Positions 28,901-37,864 of a DNA stretch of 64,000 nt are shown here, piece after piece. The stretch covers positions 124,001-188,000 of the forward strand of contig NZ_JACOOZ010000001.1 in assembly GCF_014287775.1 (NCBI RefSeq), read 5' to 3'. This DNA comes from Eubacterium_G segne (lineage in GTDB: Bacteria > Bacillota > Clostridia > Lachnospirales > Lachnospiraceae). Below the pieces are notes generated by a model. The model ran no database searches and was not told where the DNA came from. It worked only from the letters and a program-made list of their open reading frames with translations. Each line of letters starts with the position of its first letter. The stretch's first letter is position 1. The position numbers and the translations under genes were made by a program.

Positions 28901-31107
28901 ACAGCCTTTCCTCCGCTTACAGGGGTTACCATACCATTTACTACTGTTGCCACTTTTTCATTATCAGATGACCATTTTACATTTTCCGAATTAACCTCCG
29001 GTGCACTTAAAACCCCATCCTGAACTAATGAAATACTTGGAATAAGATCCTTTGGTTCCTGTCCCAATACCATATCAAAACTCTTTTCAGCATTTGTGGT
29101 ATACACTATTCTGATAGGTTCCGGTACTGTTGTATCAATGACATGGAATGTAAACGTAATCTTCTCATTTCCTGCTTTTGCAGTAACATAAGCAATTCCA
29201 ACATTCTTAAATGTAACAAATCCTGAGTTATTTACATCTAATATTGTATTGTTTGATGTTTCATATGTAATTACTTCGTTGGAATTTTTAAGGCTAATTA
29301 CTGATGATAAGTCAATTCCAAAACCTGCTATGGCATTAACATCCTTCATGTCAACAGTATATTCCGTTACACTGGCAGAAAGCTCAGGTTTTCCTATTAC
29401 AGTTACCGGGAAAGACACAGAATATCCGTCTGCTGTGTAAGCTATAACAACAGCAATTCCCGGATTTTTTCCTAATACATATCCGTCTACAACCTGTACA
29501 ATGCTTTCATCACTTGAACGCCATGCTAAATCTTTATTTACATCACCATTATTATTTTTAAATGAAATATACTTCTTTAAGTTCTCACTGTAATATTCAC
29601 CGCTTACAACTTCAATTGATGAAACCGGCTGATTTAATTCAATTTCTAAAGATGAAACTTTAACATTAACAGTAAATGTTACATACTGACCATTTGGAAT
29701 AGTTGCTGTAATTATTGCTGTTCCTTCTCCGTTGGCAGTAATAATTCCATTAGTAACACCTGCCACCTTTGTATTATTACTTTCCCATGATACATCAGAA
29801 ATACTGTACTCTGTTACGCTAACTTCAGTTTTTACTGTTGCTCCAACTTCACTTAAAGAAAAGCCGTCAGCTCCATTTATGCTAATTGTTCCACTGTCTT
29901 TTTTTGTAGTATCTGTTACATGGAAAATTATAGTTGTATTTGCACTTCCTGCAGTGTTGCTTACACTTGCCTTGACTGTATAATATCCCACTTCACTGAA
30001 GCTTATTATATCATTTGCAATTTGTGCTTTAGGACTGGAAATATCATAAGTAATTACCGGTTCAGAAGACGTAAGAATTGACTTTAAGTTAAATGAATCT
30101 GTTTCACTTAAATTAATATCAACTTCTTTTACACTTGAAGATATAGTCGGCTTAGGTGTCTGCTTTTCTACTTTAACTACCTTGTAAATAATACTTGCAC
30201 TTACATTACCTGTAGGAAGTGTAGCTGTAAGAGTATACATGCCCGGTTCATGGAATGTAATGCTATTTTCACCAAGCTCTGCTTTTGTTGCATCATTTGG
30301 TGTTAATGTATATACTACCGTATCATTGGTGTTTGATGTATTTGCCTTAAATGTAACTACAGGATTTGGATTATCCTCAGTTATTTCAACTGTCTGTTCT
30401 AATCCTCCCACTAAGCTTATTTCCGGCTTTGCAACTGTTATATCCACATCTTTAGTATACATATGTGAATTACCATAAGTATCCTGAAACTCTGATTTAA
30501 CCGTAATAACTGCTTTTCCCGGAGCAACTGCTGCAACTGTTCCGTTATTATCCACTGTTGCAACATCATCCCTACTGCTTGAATAACTTCTGACAACTGT
30601 TGCCATATCCATTTCATCACAAATTTCGACAGGTGAAATCTTTAATGATTCTCCTACTAAAAGTTCTCCACTAGAAGGAGTAACATTTAATGTACCCGCA
30701 GGCTTCTTAACAGTTACTGCAACACTCTGAGTCCCATTCAAAGTAATAACACCACTTGAACTTCCGCCTGCTACCTCATATTCTGCAGCAACCTTTACAA
30801 CAGCTGTTCCTTCCTTCTTTAATATGTATGCGCCATCACTATCCACACTTATAATATCACTATCCGTAGATGTGTATGATACACTTACAATATGTGTTAT
30901 TACTGTGGCTCCATATTTCACTACAGGCTTAATTGTTCCCTGCTCACCTGAAGTTCCGTTAATCTGGTAGCTATTTAATTCGATATCAATACCCAAATCA
31001 TCTGCAGCTACGCTAAATGAACCTGTAGGAAGCATTGTCACAACCATGACAACTGCCAAAACCATTGAAATTATGCCTGACACAATTTTCTTTGTTCCTT
31101 TTTTCAT
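25975..31107 (-). CDS. Large secreted surface protein with many bacterial Ig-like (Big_2) domains and SH3-type C-terminus
   Basis: A 1710-residue protein. Signal peptide about 1-34 (IISMVLAVVMVVTMLPTG, cut near VAA). About a dozen repeats of roughly 80-90 residues follow, each with the Big_2 pattern: W-S-S/T-x-(N/D), a middle VA(T/S)V(D/N) segment and an end like G-x-(A/T)-x-(I/V)-(T/Y)-A. Near the C-terminus are three SH3b-like units (NVNGLYIRKSPS; VVSSTTGIYTGVGTGFN; RTARVSCKTAIYSNARG), which usually bind peptidoglycan. No LPxTG signal is present, so wall attachment is probably through the SH3 units. No catalytic domain was found. Adhesin, binding or spacer roles are inference. It is divergent from the agrA/agrC-like pair and separated from it by about 240 bases. 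AAAGGAG before the start. Confidence 0.85.
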   Translation of the reverse strand: MKKGTKKIVSGIISMVLAVVMVVTMLPTGSFSVAADDLGIDIELNSYQINGTSGEQGTIKPVVKYGATVITHIVSVSYTSTDSDIISVDSDGAYILKKEGTAVVKVAAEYEVAGGSSSGVITLNGTQSVAVTVKKPAGTLNVTPSSGELLVGESLKISPVEICDEMDMATVVRSYSSSRDDVATVDNNGTVAAVAPGKAVITVKSEFQDTYGNSHMYTKDVDITVAKPEISLVGGLEQTVEITEDNPNPVVTFKANTSNTNDTVVYTLTPNDATKAELGENSITFHEPGMYTLTATLPTGNVSASIIYKVVKVEKQTPKPTISSSVKEVDINLSETDSFNLKSILTSSEPVITYDISSPKAQIANDIISFSEVGYYTVKASVSNTAGSANTTIIFHVTDTTKKDSGTISINGADGFSLSEVGATVKTEVSVTEYSISDVSWESNNTKVAGVTNGIITANGEGTAIITATIPNGQYVTFTVNVKVSSLEIELNQPVSSIEVVSGEYYSENLKKYISFKNNNGDVNKDLAWRSSDESIVQVVDGYVLGKNPGIAVVIAYTADGYSVSFPVTVIGKPELSASVTEYTVDMKDVNAIAGFGIDLSSVISLKNSNEVITYETSNNTILDVNNSGFVTFKNVGIAYVTAKAGNEKITFTFHVIDTTVPEPIRIVYTTNAEKSFDMVLGQEPKDLIPSISLVQDGVLSAPEVNSENVKWSSDNEKVATVVNGMVTPVSGGKAVITATTKDGYFVTFSVNVLVKPTVAFGFNKAEVVEGTAVDVAVKIAPEYANVTYEVELDGQTADTSTYMLAENGDSITFTPLVNGNFIVKARVTADGTSFSKTAELSVKSLKDVDSITFTENNKILYTGDSFDLSSLVLWNGGTSEPYNTDITWTSANEEVVSVDKAGIIKAKKAGMTVIYAQSYNNKRAKITIEVLQQLENIILSKDSISLWEGESDDIEITPVPADADYEKVEYSSEDDSIATVDASGEIKAISGGKTNVVVTAKYTDKNGNQATIVRKVKVLVKASVKSVEIRTVSTDSPDTIYSKKIGDKVQLKAVITPVNAYDKKVLWSAEDDGIATVDANGIVTTKGKGTTYIYAKCTSDGYGMDGNGTPAVGMIKIIVGGDEYSLNITPERSIVYPGEQIKFDADLLPENAVEGKVTWSADSSDISLDSKGYATVSPDASAGLITVTATMKLVDGDEYKAEALVYVKTPVKTIEFEKSSMNLYIYEDVNLSPVFNGGTTVPSDTNINWSVKDSSILSVDSYGKVYAKKLGSTWVYATAYNGKRAEIFINVIAAPKSIKLSRHGITCYSGERKNISYTFNPDYTTQKAVTWTSTNKDVAYYDTASKKIVAVSGGTCYITVTANDTHFGNVSDRVKVVVKQRTTGIEISKSKLTKKVGNMFKLSATVKPSNAYNKAIYWTSSNVAVASVDEFGIVTCHKKGKATITALTTDGYGAKCKLTVKKGKTKIKYGVTNVNGLYIRKSPSLQGVQLGQYNAGVSVTIVGKVGEWYKIKYKSGYAYLRSAYVTVLTSTGSSYKGNKSNAVVSSTTGIYTGVGTGFNTEAPKGTRVLVVNKVGNYYKIKYGTNALGTGYVAVNSVSLDSGFKYGIATPSKKITKKKVSSTPNVTLFRTARVSCKTAIYSNARGTGRKLGIVSRNTRLVLNSQKINGYYQVVFSNGVIGYVKGSKIKKLKSLVKRNVNKTNTFIRYNK

Positions 31108-31230
31108 ATATAACTCCTTTCATCTTTTTCAGCATTCCGGTGCTTTTAACGCTCCACGTTATTTATATGCACAGTTAGCTAATGTTATTAACAATTATTG
31201 TTTATTTCAATACAAATATCAACGAATCTG

Positions 31231-31301
31231 ACTCAAGCGGTTAATTTCTTACTTAAGTGGTTTATTATGTTTTTTACCTTTTATGGTTTATGTGTTATAA
31301 T
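31231..31301 (+). promoter_or_regulatory. Promoter with direct repeats upstream of the LytTR regulator
   Basis: Two 12-base direct repeats, ACTCAAGCGGTT (31231-31242) and ACTTAAGTGGTT (31251-31262), start 20 bases apart. A further GGTTTA is at 31285 and TATAAT at 31296-31301. LytTR-type regulators bind direct repeats spaced about two helical turns upstream of promoters, so self-regulation is plausible. Confidence 0.5.
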
Positions 31302-31345
31302 AATTCATGGTTTTCAACCTATTTCATACAAAAAAGGAGAAAAAT

Positions 31346-32068
31346 TTGAGAGCGGCATTTGTAGACAATAACAGACAGGATATGGACACCTTAATTTCAA
31401 TGATTACAAAGTATTCCAATAACTCTTTTAACATTACTTCCTATGACATATATTTAAATGGTGAAAGCTTTTTATCGGAATTTTCCACTAACAAATATGA
31501 TATTGTTTTTCTTGATATATTTATGGACAAGCTTACCGGTGTGGATGTGGCTTTCGAGCTTAGAAAAACAGACAAAAATGTTCAAATTGTATTTTGCACC
31601 ACCAGTAATGAATTTGCCACTGAAAGTTATCAGGTTGATGCTTTTTATTATCTTGTCAAACCCTTCAGTGACAGCAATATACAAAACCTTATACATAAAT
31701 TAAGCTCCTTTGATTTTGAATTGTCACAGTTTATAACCCTTCCCGGAGGTATTAAAATATATCCAAGAAATATTATATATACTGAATACGAAAACCATAA
31801 AATTATTATCTATCAAAAGGATGGTAATAACCCGTGCTTTCGCATGTCACAGCATCAATGGGAAGAAATGATATGTAACTACTCTTATATAGTTAATTGT
31901 TTCAAGGGTGTTATTGTAAATCTTTATGAAGTTGAATCTAAAACCGACAATTCCTTTTCTATGTCAAATGGTGAGACTCTTCCCATAAGCCGTAGAAATA
32001 TTAAGGATATAAACACCATATACTCTGATTTTCTATTTCAAAAATTAAGAAAGGATATGTTAAAATAA
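31346..32068 (+). CDS. AgrA-like response regulator (receiver + LytTR DNA-binding domain)
   Basis: A 240-residue regulator. Receiver domain about 1-120, with phospho-acceptor Asp in IVFLDIFMD, switch Thr in FCTTSNEFA and Lys in FYYLVKPF. The first acidic pair is reduced to Asp-Asn (FVDNNRQD). The LytTR domain, about 135-235, has IKIYPRNIIYTEYENHKIIIY and ETLPISRRNI. A TTG start at 31346 is chosen because GGAG lies six bases before it and the receiver strand begins directly there. An ATG at 31307 lacks a site. The stop overlaps the kinase start by one base. It is the cognate regulator of the next gene. No pheromone gene lies beside this pair. Confidence 0.87.
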   Translation: MRAAFVDNNRQDMDTLISMITKYSNNSFNITSYDIYLNGESFLSEFSTNKYDIVFLDIFMDKLTGVDVAFELRKTDKNVQIVFCTTSNEFATESYQVDAFYYLVKPFSDSNIQNLIHKLSSFDFELSQFITLPGGIKIYPRNIIYTEYENHKIIIYQKDGNNPCFRMSQHQWEEMICNYSYIVNCFKGVIVNLYEVESKTDNSFSMSNGETLPISRRNIKDINTIYSDFLFQKLRKDMLK

Positions 32069-33396
32069 TGTCACAGGGCTTTTCTACTGAAGAATTAATA
32101 GTTTATTCATTATTAAATTTTTTACCCTATGTTACCGTAGCGTTGTATCCATTTAGGGATTCCTTTAGATTTTCCAAAAAAAATACAGCCCTGCTTATTC
32201 TTTTAGCGTCATTTATTCAGATAATTTTAGGACTATGTGCAGGATATGGCTCAGATAATGCCATTTCTTTGATTTCTTTAGTGAGTACCTTTCTTTACAT
32301 ATTTTTCTATTTTCTTTGTGTAAAGGCAAAATTTGGCAAGTCCTTATTTGTTCTTTTAATGCTTTCAAATATTTCAAATTTCATAGTTTCCCTTTCAAAA
32401 TGTATAGAGGGACTACTATTTCCAGATATGGCTTCTGACATTTACAGGTGGACTTTCTGTGTAACCACATTATTTACCCAATTAGTGGTTTTATCGGCAG
32501 TATCCCTTTTTATAAACAGGATTTTAAGACCAGTACTTTTACTTAGAAATCAGGATTACATATGGCATTATTTATGGCTTGTTCCATCCACCTTTTATTT
32601 AATCTGGTATTACAATATATACTTTAATTCTACTTTATCAAGTTTAAAGTTGGCTCTTAACCCTAAAAATAATATAATTTCTTTTTTAATTAATTTAGGT
32701 GCCTTTTTGATTTATTACATAATTGCCCGTATGCTATCTGAAAATAATAAAAATATGCAACTTGAAAATGCTAATCACAGTTTAAAAATGGAACAGCTTC
32801 AATTTGTTAATCTTCAAAATAAAATCAGTGAAACCAGAAGAGCAAGACACGATTTAAGACATTACTCAACGGTTATAAGAAGTTATATAGAGCAGGATGA
32901 TTACCCTCATTTAAAGGAATATCTTGAATCTTTCTTAAATGTTTTGCCTGATGATACTCCTATGAGCTTCTGTGAAAATACAGTAATTAATGTTTTAATA
33001 TCTCATTTTTATGGCATTGCCAAGGACAATAACATTGATTTTGAAGCAGATGTAAACATTCCCGCTTCCATACCTGTGGAGGATGTTGACCTTACTGTTG
33101 TTGTGGGAAATCTCATAGAAAACGCAGTGTATGCGTGCATTTCCAAACCTGACATGCCTAAAAATATAATAATAAAGGGAAAAGTTCAAAATAATGTTCT
33201 TCTATTTACAATAGATAATACATATAGTAATGCAATTAGAAAAGATAAAAGTGGCTCCTACTACTCCACTAAACATGAAGGGGTTGGTATCGGTCTTGAA
33301 TCAGTTGCCGGAATTATCGAGAGATATAACGGAGTATTAAAAATAGAGCAGCACAACAACGTATTCTACATTTCTGTTATGCTGCAACTTCTATAA
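32068..33396 (+). CDS. AgrC-like sensor histidine kinase (GHKL ATPase)
   Basis: A 442-residue membrane kinase. Six or seven spans fill residues 1-225, a sensor layout like AgrC. A coiled stretch leads to the H-box ETRRARHDLRHY with the phospho-acceptor His. The ATPase is of GHKL type: NLIENAVYA (N box), FTIDNTYS and HEGVGIGLESVAGIIERYNG (G box), ending with FYISVML. It is translationally coupled to the LytTR regulator. Such kinases usually sense cyclic peptide pheromones. The agrBD pair at the right end of the window, about 30 kb away, could supply a ligand, but that link is only inference. Confidence 0.87.
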   Translation: MSQGFSTEELIVYSLLNFLPYVTVALYPFRDSFRFSKKNTALLILLASFIQIILGLCAGYGSDNAISLISLVSTFLYIFFYFLCVKAKFGKSLFVLLMLSNISNFIVSLSKCIEGLLFPDMASDIYRWTFCVTTLFTQLVVLSAVSLFINRILRPVLLLRNQDYIWHYLWLVPSTFYLIWYYNIYFNSTLSSLKLALNPKNNIISFLINLGAFLIYYIIARMLSENNKNMQLENANHSLKMEQLQFVNLQNKISETRRARHDLRHYSTVIRSYIEQDDYPHLKEYLESFLNVLPDDTPMSFCENTVINVLISHFYGIAKDNNIDFEADVNIPASIPVEDVDLTVVVGNLIENAVYACISKPDMPKNIIIKGKVQNNVLLFTIDNTYSNAIRKDKSGSYYSTKHEGVGIGLESVAGIIERYNGVLKIEQHNNVFYISVMLQLL

Positions 33397-33423
33397 TTCT
33401 TTTTAAACATATGTAACCTAAAT

Positions 33424-34368
33424 TCATTTATCTTCAAGCAAACGTTTTTTCTGTTCATAAACCCTTTGCAGTTCCATCTCAAAATCCTGCCTGTTTTTCT
33501 GCATCATTGTTTGTAGCATAAGACCTGCAAAAAATGACTGAACAGCTGTCACTACCATAAAACCACAAACAATTAATGTTGGAAACTTAGGAACCAGTCC
33601 TGTTTCTAAATATATTTTCATAACAGGTACAAAATTAATTAATGCAGTGATGCATAATAATATTGCAATTGCACCAAAAAAGCCCATGGGTTTGTATGTT
33701 CTATACAATTTTACAATTGTTTTCAACACTTTCATTCCGTCTGAATATGTATTTAATTTAGATTCGCTGCCCTCAGGCCTGTCACGATAATCTATAATTA
33801 CATTTTCAACATACATATTTTTTTCAACGGCATGTATACTCATCTCCGTTTCAATCTCAAATCCCTTTGATAAAACGGGAAATGTTTTTACGAACTCAAA
33901 ACTAAAGGCACGAAGTCCTGTCATTATATCCTTAATATCATTTTTAAATAATACATTTATACTTTTTCTAACGAGAGAATTTCCCATGTTGTGAAAAGGT
34001 CTCTTATTCTCCTTAAAATATGTAGACGATAAACGATCCCCTACAACCATATCAACATTCTTTTTAAGCACTAAGTCCGCCATTTTTCCTGCTGATTCTG
34101 CCGGATATGTATCATCCCCATCCGTCATTATGTAACATTGTGCATCTACCTCACGGAACATTCTCCTTATAACATTTCCTTTCCCCTGACGATGTTCATA
34201 ACGCACTATGGCACCGGCCTCTTCTGCTATTTTATCAGTTCCATCTGTAGAATTATTATCATATACATATACCACAGCCTCCGGGAGTACCCTCTTAAAA
34301 TCTTTTACCACCTTACTTATTGTACTACTTTCATTATAGCATGGTATTAAAACTGCAATCTTGTCCAT
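33424..34368 (-). CDS. Dpm1/GtrB-type membrane-anchored family 2 glycosyltransferase
   Basis: A 314-residue enzyme that likely moves a sugar from a nucleotide to polyprenyl phosphate. GT2 domain about 1-225 with AVLIPCYNESSTISKVV, YDNNSTDGTD, RQGKGNVIRRMF and MTDGDDTYP, typical of dolichol-phosphate mannosyl/glucosyl transferases. Two C-terminal membrane spans (about 230-290) and a charged coiled tail follow. Its start overlaps the end of the upstream polytopic gene by 35 bases, so the two act together, as in two-gene modules where a lipid-linked sugar is made and then passed to a GT-C-type transferase. Convergent with the kinase gene. Confidence 0.87.
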   Translation of the reverse strand: MDKIAVLIPCYNESSTISKVVKDFKRVLPEAVVYVYDNNSTDGTDKIAEEAGAIVRYEHRQGKGNVIRRMFREVDAQCYIMTDGDDTYPAESAGKMADLVLKKNVDMVVGDRLSSTYFKENKRPFHNMGNSLVRKSINVLFKNDIKDIMTGLRAFSFEFVKTFPVLSKGFEIETEMSIHAVEKNMYVENVIIDYRDRPEGSESKLNTYSDGMKVLKTIVKLYRTYKPMGFFGAIAILLCITALINFVPVMKIYLETGLVPKFPTLIVCGFMVVTAVQSFFAGLMLQTMMQKNRQDFEMELQRVYEQKKRLLEDK

Positions 34369-35632
34369 AATTTTCCTTCCTCATTAACATCATAATACAT
34401 AGTGATACGGCAAAAACAGATATTGCCAGTTCACGATATGCAAACCAATAATGAATGTATGAATGGTTTTGAATAAGAACATACCATGCAATAGGATAAC
34501 ACGCCATTATGGCATATGGGATAATATTGTTCACCTTAATATGCCTTGTTTTATATAATGTTATAACAAATATAACAATTAAAATAATCAATGCTATAAC
34601 CACCCCTATTTGATATGAAGCCTTAAACTCTCTATATAATACATTAACAAAATTGATTTTCTCTTTAGCCGCACTTGAGGATGTTCTCACCTCAATAGTA
34701 TCAAATGCATTTCGTATTATGTTTTGCCCTGTTATTATGCTTCCAAGAAGCCATTTCAGTGCCCACATTCCGCCGTATCCAACAGCCCAAAAAAACGACT
34801 TTTCCACAATATTCATAATATCGCCCTTAACTTTATCCCTCTGATACATACACACCCACAATGTTAATGGTACGCCTAGGGTTATCAATGGGAAAGTAAG
34901 CAAATCCATATAACTTGTAATAATTCCTACAAACATAAAGAAAATATTCCATAGGAATAAATTCTCCTGCCATTTCCTGCTTTTACATAAAATAAATAAC
35001 ATTGCACAAAATGTTATTATAGTCACTGAACCGAACTGCAATGACATCATTGTTGACACAGGGTTCAAAAAAATCCATAAAAAAATTATTGGGAATATAA
35101 GTCTTTTATTTATAGTCGAAGATTTTGATACTAATAATGCAAATAAACCTATTTGTAGAAACATTAACAGATATCTGATTGTACCATAATCAAATAAAGC
35201 TATTAAAGGTTTTAAAAAAACAAGGTATCCATGCCAATATCTTGAATATTGGACCTCACTATAACCTTTTCCCTTTCCCAGATAATTGTCCACTAATACC
35301 TCATCCGGTTTTTTATCACTCCTATAGTATCTCGATACATTAATTGCCCCTTTCCACGCATTCTCTGTTGTGGGATGAGATGCTGTTAAAAGCATTAATG
35401 AATCTGTATAATTATCCAGCTGGGAATTTTCCCGGTTCATAGTTCTAAAATATCTTCCCTCTGTTTTGATTATCCCGGCACTTTCAGACATATTGCCTTT
35501 CATATAATCTGTCGGAATACCATAAGCCATAACCAACAGCATATATCCCACAAGGCAACTTAAAATCAATAATATGGCCACTAGAGCAATCTTCCCTTTT
35601 ATGTTCAATTCATTCATTCTCTTATTATTCAT
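34334..35632 (-). CDS. Polytopic membrane protein, probable partner of the Dpm-type glycosyltransferase
   Basis: A 432-residue protein with about ten to twelve membrane spans. The first outer loop (about 35-150) is large and polar, with NLIxxGR-like and YWHGYLVFLKP features. A large first loop is common in GT-C enzymes, but no clear acidic catalytic motif could be fixed. The start at 35632 has AAGGA about ten bases upstream. A GTG at 35665 is also in frame. Coupled by overlap to the glycosyltransferase downstream. Function unknown; transfer of a polyprenyl-linked sugar to a surface polymer is inferred from the pairing. Confidence 0.6.
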   Translation of the reverse strand: MNNKRMNELNIKGKIALVAILLILSCLVGYMLLVMAYGIPTDYMKGNMSESAGIIKTEGRYFRTMNRENSQLDNYTDSLMLLTASHPTTENAWKGAINVSRYYRSDKKPDEVLVDNYLGKGKGYSEVQYSRYWHGYLVFLKPLIALFDYGTIRYLLMFLQIGLFALLVSKSSTINKRLIFPIIFLWIFLNPVSTMMSLQFGSVTIITFCAMLFILCKSRKWQENLFLWNIFFMFVGIITSYMDLLTFPLITLGVPLTLWVCMYQRDKVKGDIMNIVEKSFFWAVGYGGMWALKWLLGSIITGQNIIRNAFDTIEVRTSSSAAKEKINFVNVLYREFKASYQIGVVIALIILIVIFVITLYKTRHIKVNNIIPYAIMACYPIAWYVLIQNHSYIHYWFAYRELAISVFAVSLCIMMLMRKENYGQDCSFNTML

Positions 35633-35789
35633 ATCACTTTTTTCCTTGCTTACATACCTCCACACAATATACCACGTTATATGTCAAAATACAACACCAC
35701 TAATTGGCATAAGCCTGGAAAATCTACGTATTAATTTTCCCTGTGGATTAAAATTTTCTAACATATTATTACCTATTCCGATACAAACC

Positions 35790-35817
35790 TTGACATTATT
35801 TTCAGCAAAATTATACT
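35790..35817 (+). promoter_or_regulatory. Promoter of the ThrE-like gene
   Basis: TTGACA at 35790-35795 and TATACT at 35812-35817 with a 16-base spacer, about 35 bases before the start codon. Confidence 0.7.
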
Positions 35818-35852
35818 ATATTTTAGTTAGTAATATTTTAGGGAGTGATAAT

Positions 35853-37181
35853 ATGGTTCAAAATAATATTAAAAAAAATCATATGGATATTTATTGGCAT
35901 GACTATGCTGACAGTTTGGGAAACATTCCTATTACAAATGCCGGTCTTGTTGAAAAGGCATCAATAATCGGACGTACCGGTCTTATGCTTTTATCCTGTG
36001 GAACAGGAGCATGGCGTGTGAGAAGTTCCATGAATACTTTGTCTGAACAGCTGGGAATAACATGCACCGCCAACATTGGTCTTATGTCTATAGACTACAC
36101 CTGTTTTGATGGTGATAATTGTTTTTCCCAGTCTCTCTGTCTTACAAATACAGGAGTAAATACATCCAAACTTAACCGTTTAGAGCATTTTATAAATGAC
36201 TTTTCATCAGAAGGTATTAAAATGTCCGGTGAGGAACTTCATGTCCACCTTGATGAGATTGAACATATACATGGTCTTTACTCACCTGTTGCCCTGGGAC
36301 TTGCTGCGGCACTTGCCTGTGGGGCATTTACGTTTCTTCTTGGTGGTGGACCCTTTGAAATGATTTGTGCTTTTTTAGGAGCAGGAATGGGAAATTATTT
36401 GAGATGTAAGTTATCAGAGCATCACTTTACACTTTTTTTATGTATTGTTTCATCTATAACATTAGCATGCCTTGTATATGCCGGAATACTCAAATTTGCC
36501 GAAGTATTTTTTGCCATTTCACCTCAACACGAGGCGGGTTATATATGCTCGATGTTATTTATAATTCCAGGATTTCCTTTTATAACCAGTGGTATTGACT
36601 TGTCAAAGTTAGATATGCGTTCAGGCCTTGAGCGACTTGCCTATGCCATTGTTATAATTGTTGTGGCAACAATAACAGCGTGGATAATGGCTCTTATATT
36701 AAATCTGAAGCCTCTTAATTTTCCTGAACTTTCCCTTAGTGCAACGGCACTACTGCTTCTAAGATTACTAGCAAGCTTCGGAGGAGTATTTGGTTTTTCA
36801 ATAATGTTTAACAGTCCTATTCCTTTAGCAGCATCAGCAGCCGTAATAGGTGCCATTGCCAATACATTAAGACTTGAACTGGTTGATCTTGCGGCATTTC
36901 CACCGGCAGCCGCCGCATTTATCGGTGCATTGACCGCCGGAGTACTTGCGTCTCTCTTAAAAAATAGTTTGGGATATCCCCGCATAGCAATCACTGTTCC
37001 TTCCATAGTAATTATGGTACCGGGACTTTACCTTTACCGTGCAGTATACAATTTAGGTGCTATGTCCCTTACAACCTCAGCCTCCTGGTTTGCATCAGCA
37101 ATGCTTATTATTCTGGCACTTCCTCTTGGACTGATTTTTGCAAGAATTATCACAGACAAATCCTTTAGATACTGCACCTGA
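35853..37181 (+). CDS. Threonine/serine exporter family protein (ThrE type, fused halves)
   Basis: A 442-residue membrane protein. The soluble N-terminal part (about 1-135) and the first set of spans match the ThrE domain (SCGTGAWRVRSSM, EIEHIHGLYSPVALGLAAALACGAF). The second set of spans (about 280-430) matches the ThrE_2/YjjB domain (ALRLLASFGGVFGFS..., GYPRIAITVPSIVIMVPGLYLYR). Ten or so spans in total. In many bacteria the two parts are separate genes (yjjP/yjjB), and here they are one. The family exports threonine and serine or, in E. coli, succinate. The start at 35853 follows GGGAG and a good promoter. Convergent with yoaK eight bases away. Confidence 0.88.
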   Translation: MVQNNIKKNHMDIYWHDYADSLGNIPITNAGLVEKASIIGRTGLMLLSCGTGAWRVRSSMNTLSEQLGITCTANIGLMSIDYTCFDGDNCFSQSLCLTNTGVNTSKLNRLEHFINDFSSEGIKMSGEELHVHLDEIEHIHGLYSPVALGLAAALACGAFTFLLGGGPFEMICAFLGAGMGNYLRCKLSEHHFTLFLCIVSSITLACLVYAGILKFAEVFFAISPQHEAGYICSMLFIIPGFPFITSGIDLSKLDMRSGLERLAYAIVIIVVATITAWIMALILNLKPLNFPELSLSATALLLLRLLASFGGVFGFSIMFNSPIPLAASAAVIGAIANTLRLELVDLAAFPPAAAAFIGALTAGVLASLLKNSLGYPRIAITVPSIVIMVPGLYLYRAVYNLGAMSLTTSASWFASAMLIILALPLGLIFARIITDKSFRYCT

Positions 37182-37189
37182 TATTTTGA

Positions 37190-37855
37190 CTATAGTTTTT
37201 CTCTTTCAAAGTCAATAAACATTAAAAAGAATACAAAGAATAACAGTGCGGAACAACATAAAATTGCTTTTTCCTGCAATATGTGAATAAATAAATTTCC
37301 AATTATCGCACCTATTACAAAGCATGCAATTATACCATAATAAAGCAATGAGCTTTTAAAATATTCAATGTCTTTATTATGGAAGTAATTGCATAAATTC
37401 TGCGTACCACTTCTCAAATTTCCAATACACATAGTTGTTGCTATACCATTTCCACGTATCTTTCTAAAGCTTTCTACCTGTATGCCACAGGCAAAGGATG
37501 TCAAGGAATTTGCCAACAGGTTTAAAGATAATGGGAAAAAGCTGACTCCCACAAGCATCACTGCTTCAATAAGAACTGCCGCCTGCCTCCAATGCAAAAT
37601 TTCCAATTCCTTAGTATGTACTATTTCTGCTAACGCAATTCCCAGTGCAAATGCCAGTACCGGCAGAAAGTAATGTATTGCCATTTTAAAATTTCCCTCT
37701 GACAAATTTACTCCAAATAATAAAATATTACCTGTCTGGGCATTTGCAAAAACGTGTCCACGCTCAATATATGAATATGCATCCATAAATCCTCCTGAAA
37801 TTGCCAAAAGCATTCCAAGTCTTATGGATTCAGACATCTGCTTTGTTTGTTTCAT
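37190..37855 (-). CDS. YoaK family (DUF1275) membrane protein
   Basis: A 221-residue protein with about six membrane spans and the family opening GGFMDAYSYIERGHVFANAQTGNILLFG. The family is widespread and of unsettled function. TAGGAGG stands six bases before the start. It follows the 268-residue hypothetical gene by nine bases on the same strand, so they are probably co-transcribed. Full length. Confidence 0.87.
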   Translation of the reverse strand: MKQTKQMSESIRLGMLLAISGGFMDAYSYIERGHVFANAQTGNILLFGVNLSEGNFKMAIHYFLPVLAFALGIALAEIVHTKELEILHWRQAAVLIEAVMLVGVSFFPLSLNLLANSLTSFACGIQVESFRKIRGNGIATTMCIGNLRSGTQNLCNYFHNKDIEYFKSSLLYYGIIACFVIGAIIGNLFIHILQEKAILCCSALLFFVFFLMFIDFEREKL

Positions 37856-37864
37856 TCTATCCTC

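Noticed and set aside
25975..31107. Long opposite-strand frames inside the Ig-like protein gene
   Set aside because: They lack ribosome-binding sites and mirror the repetitive coding strand, so they are shadows of the real gene.
31108..31345. A hidden agrD/agrB near the AgrA/AgrC-like pair
   Set aside because: Both strands around the pair were read. No short frame with an E-P-K-x-P tail and no AgrB-like protein is present.
35574..35852. Longer start for the ThrE gene
   Set aside because: The extension has no ribosome-binding site, overlaps the divergent gene and its promoter, and reads as an unrelated hydrophobic stretch.
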